Below, in pieces: positions 7,644-16,157 of a stretch of 64,000 nucleotides of DNA. The position numbers and the translations under genes were made by a program. The notes below the pieces were generated by a model. That model saw only the letters and a program-made list of their open reading frames with translations, did no database searches and had not been told where the DNA came from. Each line of letters starts with the position of its first letter. Within the stretch, counting starts at the first letter, position 1. Origin of the DNA: CAZSLC01 sp964607675 (GTDB lineage: Bacteria > Bacteroidota > Bacteroidia > Bacteroidales > UBA932); NCBI GenBank assembly GCA_964607675.1, contig CAZSLC010000005.1:1-64000 (forward strand), in the 5' to 3' direction.

Positions 7644-9521
7644 ATGACAAAAATTTTTTATTCCACAATCACAACTATCGCATCACTTCTTTTATTTGCC
7701 AATATTGCTTTTGCACAAAACGTCGCTACAGTTAATACTTCTTTTAACAAATTAAGTGATGGAAATGTAGAATTACTATTCAATATTGACATTAATGATG
7801 GGTGGTACATTTACGGAGTTAAAGAGGTAGAATTTGGTCCTCTGCCCACATCATTTGCATCAGAACAATCTGATTCGTTCGAAGCTATTGGTACATTAGA
7901 GGAGATAACACCTTCCAAAAAGAAATTCGACGAGATGTTTGGACTTGATGTTTATATATTAAAAGGGAGTGCTAAGTTTCGACAAATCATAAAACCATCA
8001 TCTGATACTGACTTTACAGTGAAAGGGACCCTAAATTTTCAATCATGTGATGGGAAACAAGAATGCATCGGCCTCGAAGAGCCAATCTCAATAGATGTCA
8101 AAGCAAATGCCCAAGTAGTTGAAACAAAGCCATTATCAAATTCTGGAGAAAAAGAGGCAGGGGAACAGTCCTTGCTATTATTTCTCTTAATTGCCTTTGC
8201 TGCTGGCCTCGGAGGGGTAATCACCCCTTGCGTATTCCCGATGATACCAATGACCGTGGGATTTCTTATCGGTGGAAGCAATAAAAAAACAGGGATAATG
8301 AAGGGGCTAATCTTCGGATTATCTGTTACACTTATATACACAGCCCTCGGATTAATTGTCTCCCTATTTCAAAGCACCTCTGCAACCGATGCACTTGGCA
8401 CACACTGGATACCCAACCTGCTATTTGCAATCTTATTCCTTGTATTTGCAGTATCTTTTCTTGGAGCATTTGAAATAACCCTCCCTTCAGGATTGGCCAA
8501 CAAGGCAGATAAACAGGCAGACAAAGGGGGATTCATTGCAGCTTTCTTCGTTGCATTCGCAATGGTCATTGTTTCATTCTCTTGCACAGGCCCATTCGTT
8601 GGGTCAATACTTGCTGCCGCAGTTGTAGGTGGGGTAACTCTCAAACCTATACTTGGAATGGCTGTTTTCGGATTAGCATTTTCCCTTCCATTTGTACTCT
8701 TCTCATTCTTTCCAAGTGTAATGAAGAAGATGCCAAAATCGGGGGGATGGCTAAATGTAGTTAAAGTTGTATTCGCCGTTGTTTTACTCGCATTTGCAGT
8801 AAAATTCTTATATAATGTGGACGCTTACTTCGGATGGGGAATTATCACAAGAGTTGGTTTCCTATCTTCTTGGATAGCTCTTTCAATCCTATTGGCACTC
8901 TATTTCTTTGGTATTATTAGAACAAATCACGACTCTGAGGTTAAATCGCTGGGGTGGGGAAGAATTGTTGCTGCAACGGTAATGTTATCATTTAGCGTCT
9001 ATCTCACCACAGGGTTGTTCGGTGCTCCACTAAAATCATTTGCAGGGCTCCTTCCTCCTATGGATGAAACTACTTCTTTCATTTCTTCTGGGCCCACTTC
9101 CTCTTCTTCATCCTCAGAAGTTGCCACTGGCAAGTATTCATCAATTAAAAGTTATAAATCTATAGATGAAGCTATTTCTGCATCTAAAGCTAGTGGAAAA
9201 CCCATTTTCTTATATTTCAAATCTCATACATGTGGAGTATGTAAATTAATGGAATCTACAGTATTGAACGAGGAAAATGTAGTCAATATTCTTGCTGAAA
9301 AATATGTTGTTGCCAATCTATATGTTGACGATAAAACACCAGATGCAGAGGAAAAAACACTTGGCAAAAGAATTAGAAAATACCAAACTGAAAAGTTCTC
9401 TTCAGTTGCTCAGCCTCTATATGTAGTAATTGATAGCAACGAAAACACTATTTCAGGCCCAATAGGGAAATCTTCAATAGAAGAATTTCTACAATTCTTG
9501 GATTTCTCTAAGGGGAATTAA
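7644..9521 (+). CDS. dsbD: Thiol:disulfide interchange protein DsbD
   Basis: Inner-membrane transporter that passes reducing equivalents from cytoplasmic thioredoxin to periplasmic thiol proteins. It has a signal peptide (1-25, ending FAQ), an N-terminal periplasmic beta domain (26-160), and a membrane core of about eight helices (~173-460). The paired core cysteines are in TPCVFPM (Cys196) and SFSCTGP (Cys314). The C-terminal periplasmic thioredoxin-like domain carries the CxxC active site CGVC (Cys530/Cys533). The length of 625 residues is normal for the family. The last 33 bases overlap the convergent folK gene. The DsbD assignment is confident; its partner proteins are not shown here. Confidence 0.95.
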   Translation: MTKIFYSTITTIASLLLFANIAFAQNVATVNTSFNKLSDGNVELLFNIDINDGWYIYGVKEVEFGPLPTSFASEQSDSFEAIGTLEEITPSKKKFDEMFGLDVYILKGSAKFRQIIKPSSDTDFTVKGTLNFQSCDGKQECIGLEEPISIDVKANAQVVETKPLSNSGEKEAGEQSLLLFLLIAFAAGLGGVITPCVFPMIPMTVGFLIGGSNKKTGIMKGLIFGLSVTLIYTALGLIVSLFQSTSATDALGTHWIPNLLFAILFLVFAVSFLGAFEITLPSGLANKADKQADKGGFIAAFFVAFAMVIVSFSCTGPFVGSILAAAVVGGVTLKPILGMAVFGLAFSLPFVLFSFFPSVMKKMPKSGGWLNVVKVVFAVVLLAFAVKFLYNVDAYFGWGIITRVGFLSSWIALSILLALYFFGIIRTNHDSEVKSLGWGRIVAATVMLSFSVYLTTGLFGAPLKSFAGLLPPMDETTSFISSGPTSSSSSSEVATGKYSSIKSYKSIDEAISASKASGKPIFLYFKSHTCGVCKLMESTVLNEENVVNILAEKYVVANLYVDDKTPDAEEKTLGKRIRKYQTEKFSSVAQPLYVVIDSNENTISGPIGKSSIEEFLQFLDFSKGN

Positions 9522-9929
9522 AGCAAATTCCCTCTCATACAACCTTGGATGGGGTATTATTAAATCGGGGGTCTCAATTTTGAGGTCCCCGAATAGTAAT
9601 ATATCTATATCAATTATCCTCGAACGATAAATCCTCTCTCCGTTATCATCAAACAAGGGTTCATCAACCCTCCCCATTTTTTTTTCCACATATTTACACA
9701 CTTGAAGTAATTGTTGAGGTGTGACACTTGTAACAAATGAAATAGCTTGATTTAAAAAACTATCAGCAGATATAAATCCCCATGGTTCACTTTCAAGAAT
9801 TGAGGATTTGTTGACATCAGAAAAAAGATAAGGAGCTAACTCTGTAACTAAAAGAGAGGTTGCAGTTTTAAGATTAAGTTCCTTATTGCCCAAATTTGTT
9901 CCAAGAAGGAGATAAACACGGTGTTGCAT
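9489..9929 (-). CDS. folK: 2-amino-4-hydroxy-6-hydroxymethyldihydropteridine diphosphokinase
   Basis: Folate synthesis: transfers pyrophosphate from ATP to 6-hydroxymethyl-dihydropterin. The 146-residue protein begins MQHRVYLLLGTNLGNKE, the usual FolK start, so ATG 9929 is preferred to an in-frame codon at 9947. Other family marks are WGFISADSFLNQAI and the metal-binding segment RSRIIDIDILLFGD. It is the last gene of the sufS-sufE-sufT-folK series, 19 bases after sufT. Its 3' end overlaps the convergent dsbD by 33 bases, and no terminator is visible. Confidence 0.95.
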   Translation of the reverse strand: MQHRVYLLLGTNLGNKELNLKTATSLLVTELAPYLFSDVNKSSILESEPWGFISADSFLNQAISFVTSVTPQQLLQVCKYVEKKMGRVDEPLFDDNGERIYRSRIIDIDILLFGDLKIETPDLIIPHPRLYEREFALIPLREIQEL

Positions 9930-9948
9930 AATAAACCAAATATACAAA

Positions 9949-10263
9949 TCAAAGAAGTCCCAATTCTAATAGGGCCTCTTCACTCATTCTGCTTTTATCC
10001 CAAGGGGGTTCAAAAACAATGTCTATCGTCACATCTTCTACTCCAGGTGTCATTCGAACCGCATCATTGACATTTTCGATCAATTCATCTGCCATAGGAC
10101 AGTTTGGTGCAGTGAGTGTCATTTTAATTGAAGCTTTGAACTCATCATCAAGGTCAATAGCATAAACAAGACCCAAATCATATATATTTACAGGAATTTC
10201 AGGGTCATATACTTGTTTCAAGGCCCTTACAATATCTCTTTTTACTGTATTCTTTTTATCCAT
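9949..10263 (-). CDS. sufT: SufT/MIP18-type iron-sulfur assembly factor (DUF59)
   Basis: Small cytoplasmic protein (104 residues) of the DUF59/MIP18/PaaD-like group that assists Fe-S cluster maturation. The core is VYDPEIPVNIYDLGLVYAI followed by MTLTAPNCPMADELI, with the conserved Cys in APNCPM, and the end VFEPPWDKSRMSEEAL. It is one base after sufE in the same operon, which supports the role. The exact client proteins are unknown. The symbol is used in the Suf-associated sense. Confidence 0.85.
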   Translation of the reverse strand: MDKKNTVKRDIVRALKQVYDPEIPVNIYDLGLVYAIDLDDEFKASIKMTLTAPNCPMADELIENVNDAVRMTPGVEDVTIDIVFEPPWDKSRMSEEALLELGLL

Positions 10264-10264
10264 A

Positions 10265-10684
10265 TTAATTTTTTATTGAGTATGCTAACGCGTATGACTC
10301 TATTTGCTTTATCATAGATAATAGTCCATTAGCTCTCGTTGGAGAGAGGTTGTCTTTTAGTCCTATTTTATCTACAAAAGAGAAATCAGAACTTAATATC
10401 TCATTAGGTGTGCGTCCGTTAAATACTTTAATTAAAAGAGAGATAATTCCTTTTGTTATGATGGCATCACTGTCTGCTGAGAAATACAATTTGCCATCTT
10501 TATACTCTGAATTTAACCAGACTCTTGACTGACACCCTTTTATAAGGTTGCTGTCATTTTTTTGCTTTTCATCTATGATTGGTAAAGACCTACCCAATTC
10601 TATGAGATATTCATATTTATCCATCCAATCTGAAAAAATTTCAAATTCTTCAATTATTTGATTTTCGGTATCTTGTATAGTCAT
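10265..10684 (-). CDS. sufE: Cysteine desulfuration protein SufE
   Basis: Accepts persulfide sulfur from SufS and passes it to the Fe-S scaffold. The 139-residue length is typical. The sulfur-carrying cysteine is Cys51 in LIKGCQSRVWL, the SufE signature, and the C-terminal GLKDNLSPTRANGLLSMI segment is conserved in the family. It lies between sufS (10 bases upstream) and sufT (1 base downstream), matching its partnership with SufS. Confidence 0.95.
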   Translation of the reverse strand: MTIQDTENQIIEEFEIFSDWMDKYEYLIELGRSLPIIDEKQKNDSNLIKGCQSRVWLNSEYKDGKLYFSADSDAIITKGIISLLIKVFNGRTPNEILSSDFSFVDKIGLKDNLSPTRANGLLSMIKQIESYALAYSIKN

Positions 10685-10694
10685 ATCTAAATTA

Positions 10695-11912
10695 TTATCT
10701 TAACATTGAAATTGCTTTATTAAGAGACTCAATAAATATTTTACATTCTTCTAAGGTATTATATCTCAATAGAGAAGCCCTCACCATTCCTGTTTTTCCT
10801 AATTTATTTATCAACGGTTCAACACACATATAGCCTGAACGAACAGCAACACCCATTTTGTCAAGTAAAGTAGCAATATCGCTATGATGGACATCATCTA
10901 CTACAAATGAAAATAATGGAATTTTAGCTGCACCATTTCCATATATGTGTAGCCCTTCAATAGAGTTTAATTTTTCATTTAAGTAATTTAGCATTTTATG
11001 CTCATTATCCGTTATAATAGGGTCTTTTAATTGAAGTGCAAATTGCAGTGCTGGTGCAAAAGTTGCTGCCCCCACAAAATTAGGGGTGCCAGCTTCAAAT
11101 TTCAACGGCAAGTCAGCGTAAGTTGTCTTTTTGTATGTAACGGTATTAACCATGTCTCCACCACCCATCCAAGGGGGAAGCTCCTCCAGTAATTTTTCTT
11201 TTCCGTACAAAACACCTGTTCCAGTAGCTGCATAGATTTTATGTCCTGAAAACGCATAATAGTCACAATCAAGCTTTTGTACATCAACATCTTCATGAAC
11301 AATACCCTGGGCACCATCTATCAAGACCTGAGCTCCAATTTGATGAGCTTTCTCAATAATGATTTCTATAGGGTTTATTAAACCTAACAAATTAGAAATA
11401 TGAGAAACAGCTACCATTTTGACTTTATCCGACAATAAATAATCTATAGTGGTTAAATCCCATCTACCATCCTCTTTGATTGGGATATATTTAATAATAG
11501 CCCCTTTCTTTTCACATATAAGTTGCCATGGAACAAGATTCGAATGGTGCTCTGCCTCAGAAAGTAGTACAACATCTCCTTCCTTTAAGTATTTCTCACC
11601 GAATGAATTAGCTACTAAATTAATTGAAGCTGTTGTCCCCGAAGTGAAAATTATTTCTTCCCTTTTTTTTGCATTAATAAAGGATCTAACCTGCTCTCTT
11701 CCATTCTCATATAAGAATGTAGCATCTGCGCTTAGTTTATGCACTGCTCTATGAACATTTGCATTTATCCCCATGTTCATATCATTTATAAGAGATATAA
11801 CACTACTCGGCCTTTGAGAAGTAGCAGCATTGTCAAAGTAAACAAGCGTTTTTCCATTTACAGCATGTGTCAAAATTGGCACTTGCTCTCTTATTTTATT
11901 TAATTGTTCCAT
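10695..11912 (-). CDS. sufS: Cysteine desulfurase SufS
   Basis: PLP-dependent enzyme that removes sulfur from cysteine for Fe-S cluster assembly (group II desulfurase). 405 residues. The PLP lysine is Lys225 in FSGHKIYAATG; the PLP phosphate and ring contacts are in TSGTTASINLV and DGAQGIVHE. The catalytic cysteine is Cys363 in RSGYMCVEPL. First gene of an operon with sufE, sufT and folK, driven by a promoter box 17 bases upstream. The scaffold genes sufB, sufC and sufD are not next to it, so the locus is a split suf operon. Confidence 0.96.
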   Translation of the reverse strand: MEQLNKIREQVPILTHAVNGKTLVYFDNAATSQRPSSVISLINDMNMGINANVHRAVHKLSADATFLYENGREQVRSFINAKKREEIIFTSGTTASINLVANSFGEKYLKEGDVVLLSEAEHHSNLVPWQLICEKKGAIIKYIPIKEDGRWDLTTIDYLLSDKVKMVAVSHISNLLGLINPIEIIIEKAHQIGAQVLIDGAQGIVHEDVDVQKLDCDYYAFSGHKIYAATGTGVLYGKEKLLEELPPWMGGGDMVNTVTYKKTTYADLPLKFEAGTPNFVGAATFAPALQFALQLKDPIITDNEHKMLNYLNEKLNSIEGLHIYGNGAAKIPLFSFVVDDVHHSDIATLLDKMGVAVRSGYMCVEPLINKLGKTGMVRASLLRYNTLEECKIFIESLNKAISMLR

Positions 11913-11929
11913 CTTTACTTAAATATCTA

Positions 11930-11937
11930 CAAAAGTA
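11930..11937 (-). promoter_or_regulatory. Promoter -7 box for suf-folK operon
   Basis: TACTTTTG on the minus strand, 17 bases before the sufS ATG. It sits two bases from the divergent ruvA box. Confidence 0.5.
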
Positions 11938-11939
11938 AT

Positions 11940-11947
11940 TAAATTTG
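11940..11947 (+). promoter_or_regulatory. Promoter -7 box for ruvA
   Basis: TAAATTTG, 18 bases before ATG 11966. This favours that start over a TTG at 11945, which lies inside the box. Confidence 0.5.
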
Positions 11948-11965
11948 CACAATAAGATTAGAAAT

Positions 11966-12547
11966 ATGTTTGATTATATAAAAGGAAGTATTGAGGAAAT
12001 TACCCCTACACAAATGGTTATAGAGTGTAATGGAATTGGTTACGCAGTGTTAATCTCTCTACAAACTTATGATAAAATAAAATCTGATAAAATTGTAAAA
12101 TTATACATCTACCACCACATAAGAGAAGATGAAGAAACCCTATTTGGTTTTTATGACAAAGATGAAAGGACCATTTTTATTCAGCTTATATCTGTATCAG
12201 GAATAGGGCCAAATAGTGCCCGAATGATGTTATCTTCATTGACTACAGATGAAGTTAGAAATGCCATTCTTACCTCTGATGTTAATAAAATAAAAAGTGT
12301 CAAGGGAATTGGGCTAAAAACTGCTCAAAAAGTAATCATAGAATTGAAAAGCAAAATTGGTAAATCAGACTCATCTTGCACTATTCCAGGAACCTGCGAC
12401 AATCAATTCAGATCAGAAGCATGTACAGCACTTGTCCTATTGGGATTTAATAAAATAGCTGTGGAAAAGGTAGTCGATAGCATTTTAAAGAAAGAGCAGA
12501 ATCTCCAATTAGAAATTATCATTAAGAAAGCCCTCAAGCTATTATGA
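11966..12547 (+). CDS. ruvA: Holliday junction branch migration protein RuvA
   Basis: DNA-binding subunit that targets RuvB to Holliday junctions. 193 residues beginning MFDYIKGSIEEITPTQMVIE, the standard N-terminal OB-fold start. Two helix-hairpin-helix segments follow (VSGIGPNSARMML at ~74-86 and VKGIGLKTAQKVIIELK at ~109-125), then a C-terminal RuvB-contacting domain (ACTALVLLGF). ruvB is 23 kb away in this window, so the two are not an operon. No ruvC is seen. Confidence 0.96.
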   Translation: MFDYIKGSIEEITPTQMVIECNGIGYAVLISLQTYDKIKSDKIVKLYIYHHIREDEETLFGFYDKDERTIFIQLISVSGIGPNSARMMLSSLTTDEVRNAILTSDVNKIKSVKGIGLKTAQKVIIELKSKIGKSDSSCTIPGTCDNQFRSEACTALVLLGFNKIAVEKVVDSILKKEQNLQLEIIIKKALKLL

Positions 12548-12562
12548 TTTAATATTTTTTCA

Positions 12563-12570
12563 TACATTTG
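12563..12570 (+). promoter_or_regulatory. Promoter -7 box for gcvH
   Basis: TACATTTG, 33 bases before the ATG at 12604 and just after the ruvA stop, so gcvH can be transcribed separately. Confidence 0.5.
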
Positions 12571-12603
12571 TGCGCACATTAATAACAATTAAAAAATAAA
12601 TTT

Positions 12604-12978
12604 ATGAATATTCCTAATAATTTAAAGTACTCAAAAGACCACGAATGGGTGAAAGTAGATGGAGACATCGCTCTTGTAGGTATTACTGATTTTGCACAAG
12701 ATCAACTTGGTGATATAGTATTTGTTGACATTCAAACAGAAGGTGAAACTTTAAACCAAGGCGAAGTATTTGGAGCTATTGAAGCTGTTAAAACAGTAGC
12801 AGACGCATTAATGCCTGTTTCTGGAGAAATCATTGAATTTAATTCAGACCTTGAATCTGCACCTGAGACAGTAAATACTGACCCTTATGGAAAAGGATGG
12901 ATGGTTAAAATAAAACTTTCAAACCCTAGTGAAGTTAATGGCTTACTTTCTGCTGAAGAATATAAGGCTATTTGCTAA
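12604..12978 (+). CDS. gcvH: Glycine cleavage system H protein
   Basis: Lipoyl carrier that shuttles the aminomethyl group between the P, T and L proteins of glycine cleavage. 124 residues. The lipoylated lysine is Lys63 in the signature GAIEAVKTVADALMPVSGEI, preceded by the family N-terminus YSKDHEWVKVDGDIALVGIT. The other glycine cleavage genes are not in the window. It has its own promoter box and a strong terminator after it, so it is a single-gene unit. Confidence 0.97.
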   Translation: MNIPNNLKYSKDHEWVKVDGDIALVGITDFAQDQLGDIVFVDIQTEGETLNQGEVFGAIEAVKTVADALMPVSGEIIEFNSDLESAPETVNTDPYGKGWMVKIKLSNPSEVNGLLSAEEYKAIC

Positions 12979-12991
12979 TCTTTTGAATATT

Positions 12992-13033
12992 AAACAAAAA
13001 AACGGCTGAAATACTCAGCCGTTTTTTTTGTTT
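12992..13033. terminator. Bidirectional terminator, gcvH / DUF4136 gene
   Basis: ACGGCTGA (13002-13009) pairs with TCAGCCGT (13015-13022) around a 5-base loop, flanked by A7 on the left and T8 on the right. The hairpin extends through both tracts and serves both convergent genes. Confidence 0.9.
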
Positions 13034-13047
13034 AACACTCTACTTCA

Positions 13048-13611
13048 TTACTTCTTTAATGGCAATAGGGGGAATTTTGAAAATAACACACTTGCCGCTT
13101 CAGCTATTTTTTCAAGGTCTCTAATATTTTGCCCTTCCGCTAACGAACTAACCTCTGAACAGAAAATATGAATATTTCTTGCAGAGTCCACAATATCCAT
13201 CATTAACATTCCTTGATCTGATATATCAGAAATAATTTTAGCATCTGAGTAGTAATTATGTATATAAGAACCTCGTACAGGAAAATAATTATATCCATAT
13301 CTGTTAGGAATCGCGTCTTTTGTAGAGATAATCGTTTTGACAGACAAGGCTAAATAAACAATCATATCTGGATTTGATTGTACAGCAGTATATCCTCTAT
13401 CTAAAAGCTCTTTAGAAATAGCATTTGCTATATTTTCAGCATCTCTCATTGTCATACCCTCAGGCAAAGTGGCACCTTCTGCTGCTTGTATCTTGAATGT
13501 CTTATAAGAATTCATATCCGCTTTATTGAGAACTTGGCTAGACTCAAGATGAAAAGGGCTACAAGCAGAAGTCATTAGAACTAATGTTAAAAATAAAATT
13601 AAATTTCTCAT
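13048..13611 (-). CDS. DUF4136 lipoprotein
   Basis: Predicted lipoprotein of 187 residues: signal MRNLILFLTLVLMTSAC with lipidated Cys17. The rest matches the DUF4136 pattern, a short YKTFKI strand, a DAENIANAISKELLDRGYTAV helix-turn, and a PDMIVYLALSV strand repeated in an alpha/beta arrangement. ATG 13611 is chosen because it puts the signal peptide at the N-terminus; an upstream in-frame codon (13647) adds 12 hydrophilic residues and overlaps the promoter box. The function of the family is unknown. It stands alone between two minus-strand units and ends in a strong terminator. Confidence 0.82.
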   Translation of the reverse strand: MRNLILFLTLVLMTSACSPFHLESSQVLNKADMNSYKTFKIQAAEGATLPEGMTMRDAENIANAISKELLDRGYTAVQSNPDMIVYLALSVKTIISTKDAIPNRYGYNYFPVRGSYIHNYYSDAKIISDISDQGMLMMDIVDSARNIHIFCSEVSSLAEGQNIRDLEKIAEAASVLFSKFPLLPLKK

Positions 13612-13644
13612 AGTATTATTAATTAGCGTTAATATCTCTTCACA

Positions 13645-13652
13645 CAAATTTA
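13645..13652 (-). promoter_or_regulatory. Promoter -7 box for DUF4136 gene
   Basis: TAAATTTG on the minus strand, 33 bases before ATG 13611. No -33 element seen. Confidence 0.4.
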
Positions 13653-13668
13653 TATTAAATAACTGATT

Positions 13669-14679
13669 TTATAACATTTTTAATATAATTAGTAAAAAAA
13701 ATCTTTCTAATTTTCCAGTAAAAGAATATGCTTTCCACGGAATGGATTTCATGCTAAAAGGAATATTCCAACCAAATTCGGAGTGCTGAATTTTTTTAAT
13801 TTTCAATAGCAAATGGGAAAAATCTTTTAATCCATTTCCAAATCTTAAAGTTCCTATCAAAAGAGTTAAATAGACTTTTGATACTCCCTGTGAAAAATAT
13901 TTTTCATACTCTTTAAGTAAATTGTTCTTTTTTAATACAGAGTATTCTACATATAGAGAAGAAAGTCTTTTCCCATAAGATCTATAAGAATAATTAGAAC
14001 CTTCGCTTTTAGAATAAAGCTGGTGAGAATAAAATGGAATATTAGAAAAAGTAATGTTCTCTGCAAGTGCAATAGATTCTAATTGAAATAAATAATCCTC
14101 AGCTGAGGTAAAATTTGTATCAACAAAATTAATGTCTTTATTAACAATAAATTCTCTTCTGTACAGATTGGGATGAATATTGCAAATTTTAGATGTATAT
14201 TGTTGATTTTCACCCCATAATAAAAGATCTCTAAGTGCTAACTCCTTTATTCTCTCATTAGGAATTCCCCTTAAAAAATCAACATCAATATGTTTGGATA
14301 CCCCGTCGCTAACAACAATATCTGCACCAAGTACTATGTCGCTATTCTCATTAACTGCTTTATTATAAAGTGTTTCATACATTTCTAAATGCACATAATC
14401 ATCGTGATCAACAAATGCCAGATACTCGCCTGAAGCAGCTTGAATCCCCTCATTGCGAGAAACACCGATGTTTTTATTAACTTCATTAATAATTACCTTA
14501 ATTCTTTTGTCTTTTTTGGCAAATGATAACGCTACTTCGGCAGATCCATCAGTGGGAGCATCTATAATAAAAATAATTTCTATGTCTTTAAGCGTTTGAC
14601 TGATCACTGAGTTAATACAGCCAAACAAATATTCACCAGCGTTAAAAATTGGGATTATAATAGATACTTTAATTTTCAT
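13669..14679 (-). CDS. Glycosyltransferase family 2
   Basis: Predicted GT-A-fold transferase of 336 residues, probably for a surface glycan. The N-terminal nucleotide-sugar site is typical: VSIIIPIFNAGEYL (5-18), a DAPTDGSAE loop (40-48), SRNEGIQAASGEYLAFVDHDDY with the metal-binding DHDD at 91-94. The C-terminal part holds a short hydrophobic end (FFLLIILKML) that could touch the membrane. Donor and acceptor cannot be inferred. It overlaps the flippase gene upstream by 11 bases, so the two are one transcription unit and probably act on the same lipid-linked glycan. Confidence 0.9.
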   Translation of the reverse strand: MKIKVSIIIPIFNAGEYLFGCINSVISQTLKDIEIIFIIDAPTDGSAEVALSFAKKDKRIKVIINEVNKNIGVSRNEGIQAASGEYLAFVDHDDYVHLEMYETLYNKAVNENSDIVLGADIVVSDGVSKHIDVDFLRGIPNERIKELALRDLLLWGENQQYTSKICNIHPNLYRREFIVNKDINFVDTNFTSAEDYLFQLESIALAENITFSNIPFYSHQLYSKSEGSNYSYRSYGKRLSSLYVEYSVLKKNNLLKEYEKYFSQGVSKVYLTLLIGTLRFGNGLKDFSHLLLKIKKIQHSEFGWNIPFSMKSIPWKAYSFTGKLERFFLLIILKML

Positions 14680-16036
14680 TTTTAAAAAATAATTGTTTAA
14701 CAGCCATTAATGGCCACTTCCAATACTGATATGTCATCTGAACGAAACCTGGTGCTAATATAAGCCCCCATAACCCCATGTTGAAAACCCCTAATGACAA
14801 ATATAATAAGATTACGGTCGCCACTCCAGATAGGAAAGAAGCTTTATAAAATGGAACTTCATTATTAGCAAGCAAAAAAGAAGAAGCAAGTGAATTGTTC
14901 TTTTCTAAAAAAGCAAAAAAGAGTAAGACAATAATCATTGAAGAAGGAAGAAGGTGAGTCTCACTTTTGATAAAAGACAAAATAGGACCTCCAAATAGAA
15001 CAAACGCCACCCCTGACAAAAGAAACACTAATATCATCATTAGCAACCCACTGATATATTTTTTCTTGAGCATATCATAGTTGGATTGAATTCTATATTC
15101 AGAAATTTTAGGGATGAATGATTGAAAATAAACTGCAGCCAAAGAAGATATTGTCAGCACTACTTGGTTTGTTATTCCGTACGATGCAATATCATTCAAA
15201 GACAAAAATGTAGAACCAATAATGACAGCAGATTGAGTAATAAGTAATCCACCAATTGAAGAGATCCCAAGTTTAACAGCATTTGGATATATTGCCCCAA
15301 TTATCTTTTTTTTGTTTACAGATTTTACCCCATTCAACATACTTTTCATTTCTATAGTAAAGAAAACTTTATAAGAAAGTATTCTTTTAATTACTATAGA
15401 TATTGCCTGTGCAGATACAATAGCAACCAATCCATGTCCTAATAATATAAGCAATAATGCTATAACCAGATACACTATTTGGCCAACAACTCTTATTTGC
15501 TTAGATACTTTAATTAATCCTTTTCCAATTAATAATGAATCATAATATTGAGTGTAAAGATTATATGCATTTAAAAGACACAATACAAACCATGCAATTA
15601 TGGCATCTACCCTATCACCAGAATAATCGGCAATAACAGTGATGAAATATTTAGTTCCTATCGATAATAATAAAGCCAATAGTATCAATGAGATAATTGT
15701 ATAAAAATATCTCATGGCATAAATTACCCCTTTTAGCAAACTATAATTTACCCCATTAAACGACTCAACTTCCAAAATACCATCCTTTTTCAGTTCATTT
15801 ACTCCAGAAAAGATATATGTGATATTTCGCGTAAAAGAGGGGCTAAAACCGAAATCCAGAAGGAAAGTAAATGATGTGATAGTAGTAAAAATCGACCATA
15901 TACCGACGCTCTCCGATGGAAGCATCTTAAGAATGAACGGGAGCAAAATCAAACCAGCACCGATCTGGAAAAATGTTGCAAGGTAATTCCAGATTACATC
16001 TTTTCTTCCTATTTGCGATACTTCCGACTTATTCAT
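14669..16036 (-). CDS. Polysaccharide flippase (Wzx/MATE-like)
   Basis: Predicted inner-membrane flippase of 455 residues with about 12-14 hydrophobic helices, beginning with VIWNYLATFFQIGAGLILLPFILKML in the usual position of the Polysacc_synt/Wzx family. It likely moves lipid-linked oligosaccharides across the inner membrane. ATG 16036 is used; the in-frame codon at 16045 is TTG and overlaps the promoter box. It overlaps the GT2 gene. No wzy or other glycan-cluster genes are adjacent, so this is a two-gene fragment, not a full O-antigen locus. Confidence 0.85.
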   Translation of the reverse strand: MNKSEVSQIGRKDVIWNYLATFFQIGAGLILLPFILKMLPSESVGIWSIFTTITSFTFLLDFGFSPSFTRNITYIFSGVNELKKDGILEVESFNGVNYSLLKGVIYAMRYFYTIISLILLALLLSIGTKYFITVIADYSGDRVDAIIAWFVLCLLNAYNLYTQYYDSLLIGKGLIKVSKQIRVVGQIVYLVIALLLILLGHGLVAIVSAQAISIVIKRILSYKVFFTIEMKSMLNGVKSVNKKKIIGAIYPNAVKLGISSIGGLLITQSAVIIGSTFLSLNDIASYGITNQVVLTISSLAAVYFQSFIPKISEYRIQSNYDMLKKKYISGLLMMILVFLLSGVAFVLFGGPILSFIKSETHLLPSSMIIVLLFFAFLEKNNSLASSFLLANNEVPFYKASFLSGVATVILLYLSLGVFNMGLWGLILAPGFVQMTYQYWKWPLMAVKQLFFKNEN

Positions 16037-16042
16037 ATCGTG

Positions 16043-16050
16043 CAAAAGTA
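16043..16050 (-). promoter_or_regulatory. Promoter -7 box for flippase/GT2 operon
   Basis: TACTTTTG on the minus strand with only six bases between box and ATG 16036. The transcript is probably leaderless or nearly so. Confidence 0.5.
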
Positions 16051-16134
16051 TGAATTTTGATGTTTATTTCACCACTATTAAAAGATATTTACCACAATTT
16101 ATTTATTTTTTCAATTTCTTATAAAGAATTAGCC

Positions 16135-16142
16135 TAATTTTG
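16135..16142 (+). promoter_or_regulatory. Promoter -7 box for threonine aldolase
   Basis: TAATTTTG, 15 bases before the ATG at 16158. No clear -33 element. Confidence 0.45.
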
Positions 16143-16157
16143 TAAAAATTAGAGTAG

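Noticed and set aside
13669..16036. O-antigen or capsule biosynthesis cluster
   Set aside because: Only one glycosyltransferase and a flippase are present, without a polymerase, nucleotide-sugar genes or chain-length regulator.
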